Shown here piece after piece: positions 63,982-64,000 of a stretch of 64,000 nt of DNA. Position 1 is the first letter of the stretch; each line of letters starts with the position of its first letter. The translations under genes and the position numbers were made by a program. Origin of the DNA: Bordetella genomosp. 4 (GTDB taxonomy: Bacteria > Pseudomonadota > Gammaproteobacteria > Burkholderiales > Burkholderiaceae_B); assembly GCF_002261185.1 (NCBI RefSeq), contig NZ_NEVQ01000022.1, forward strand, positions 620,001 through 684,000. The letters run 5' to 3'. The notes below the pieces were generated by a model that saw only the letters and a list, made by a program, of their open reading frames with translations, made no database searches and was not told the origin of the DNA.

Positions 63982-64000
63982 GGTTTATGTTGCATTGCAC

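Overview
The window looks like a chromosomal stretch of a GC-rich beta-proteobacterium of the Bordetella/Achromobacter group (Alcaligenaceae). The reasons are two tripartite-tricarboxylate (Bug/TctC-type) binding proteins, SAM-II riboswitch control of metX-metW, core genes of the expected type, and a BtrV/BtrW-like partner-switching pair next to CesT-type type III chaperones. No type III secretion apparatus genes are in view.

Layout. 1-3528 (minus) holds the rod-shape operon mreB-mreC-mreD-mrdA, with mrdA cut by the left edge. 3755-8404 holds gatC-gatA-gatB, in which gatA and gatB are split by a stand-alone IS605/IS1341-type TnpB element. pyrE, an exonuclease III and gdhA follow. 12.2-16.5 kb is accessory DNA: two tandem ankyrin-type paralogues and a large unrecognised protein. 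16.6-23.5 kb is core again: a TRIC-type membrane protein, ampG, metX-metW behind a SAM-II riboswitch, a LuxR-HTH orphan, a lipoprotein and gshA. A 423-residue ankyrin protein follows (23.6-24.8 kb). 25.0-27.1 kb has an AraC regulator and a Bug protein. 27.1-39.2 kb is one long minus-strand catabolic/transport operon: CobW, cyclic amidohydrolase, isochorismatase-type hydrolase, LivKHMGF, two MmgE/PrpD proteins and an FAD dehydrogenase, with a divergent IclR regulator. 40.4-42.4 kb carries a paralogue of the large unknown protein. 42.6-46.1 kb has GntR, RraA-like, Bug and a 6PGDH-like enzyme. 46.2-53.8 kb is a compact type III-associated islet ending at tRNA-Arg(CCG). 54.2-64.0 kb returns to metabolism: di-haem cytochrome c5, fatty acyl-CoA enzymes with a TetR regulator, and the NAD(P)HX dehydratase.

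The most notable material is the dispersed type III-like set. In the 46-54 kb islet a STAS antagonist and an HATPase anti-sigma kinase sit beside a membrane Cache-HAMP protein. The C-terminus of that protein is not a PP2C phosphatase, as in BtrU, but most of a CesT-type chaperone fold. Around it lie two free CesT chaperones, a 752-residue candidate effector and two small paralogous proteins. Three separated loci share an ECF-type promoter motif, GGAAC(C/T)-N14/15-GTTACC, 66-80 bases before the start codon: the first chaperone, the 684-residue protein at 40.4 kb and the ankyrin protein at 24.8 kb. This suggests one regulon inserted as islets between core genes. The partner-switch genes would control the sigma factor, the chaperones would deliver substrates, and the large paralogues and ankyrin proteins are candidate substrates.
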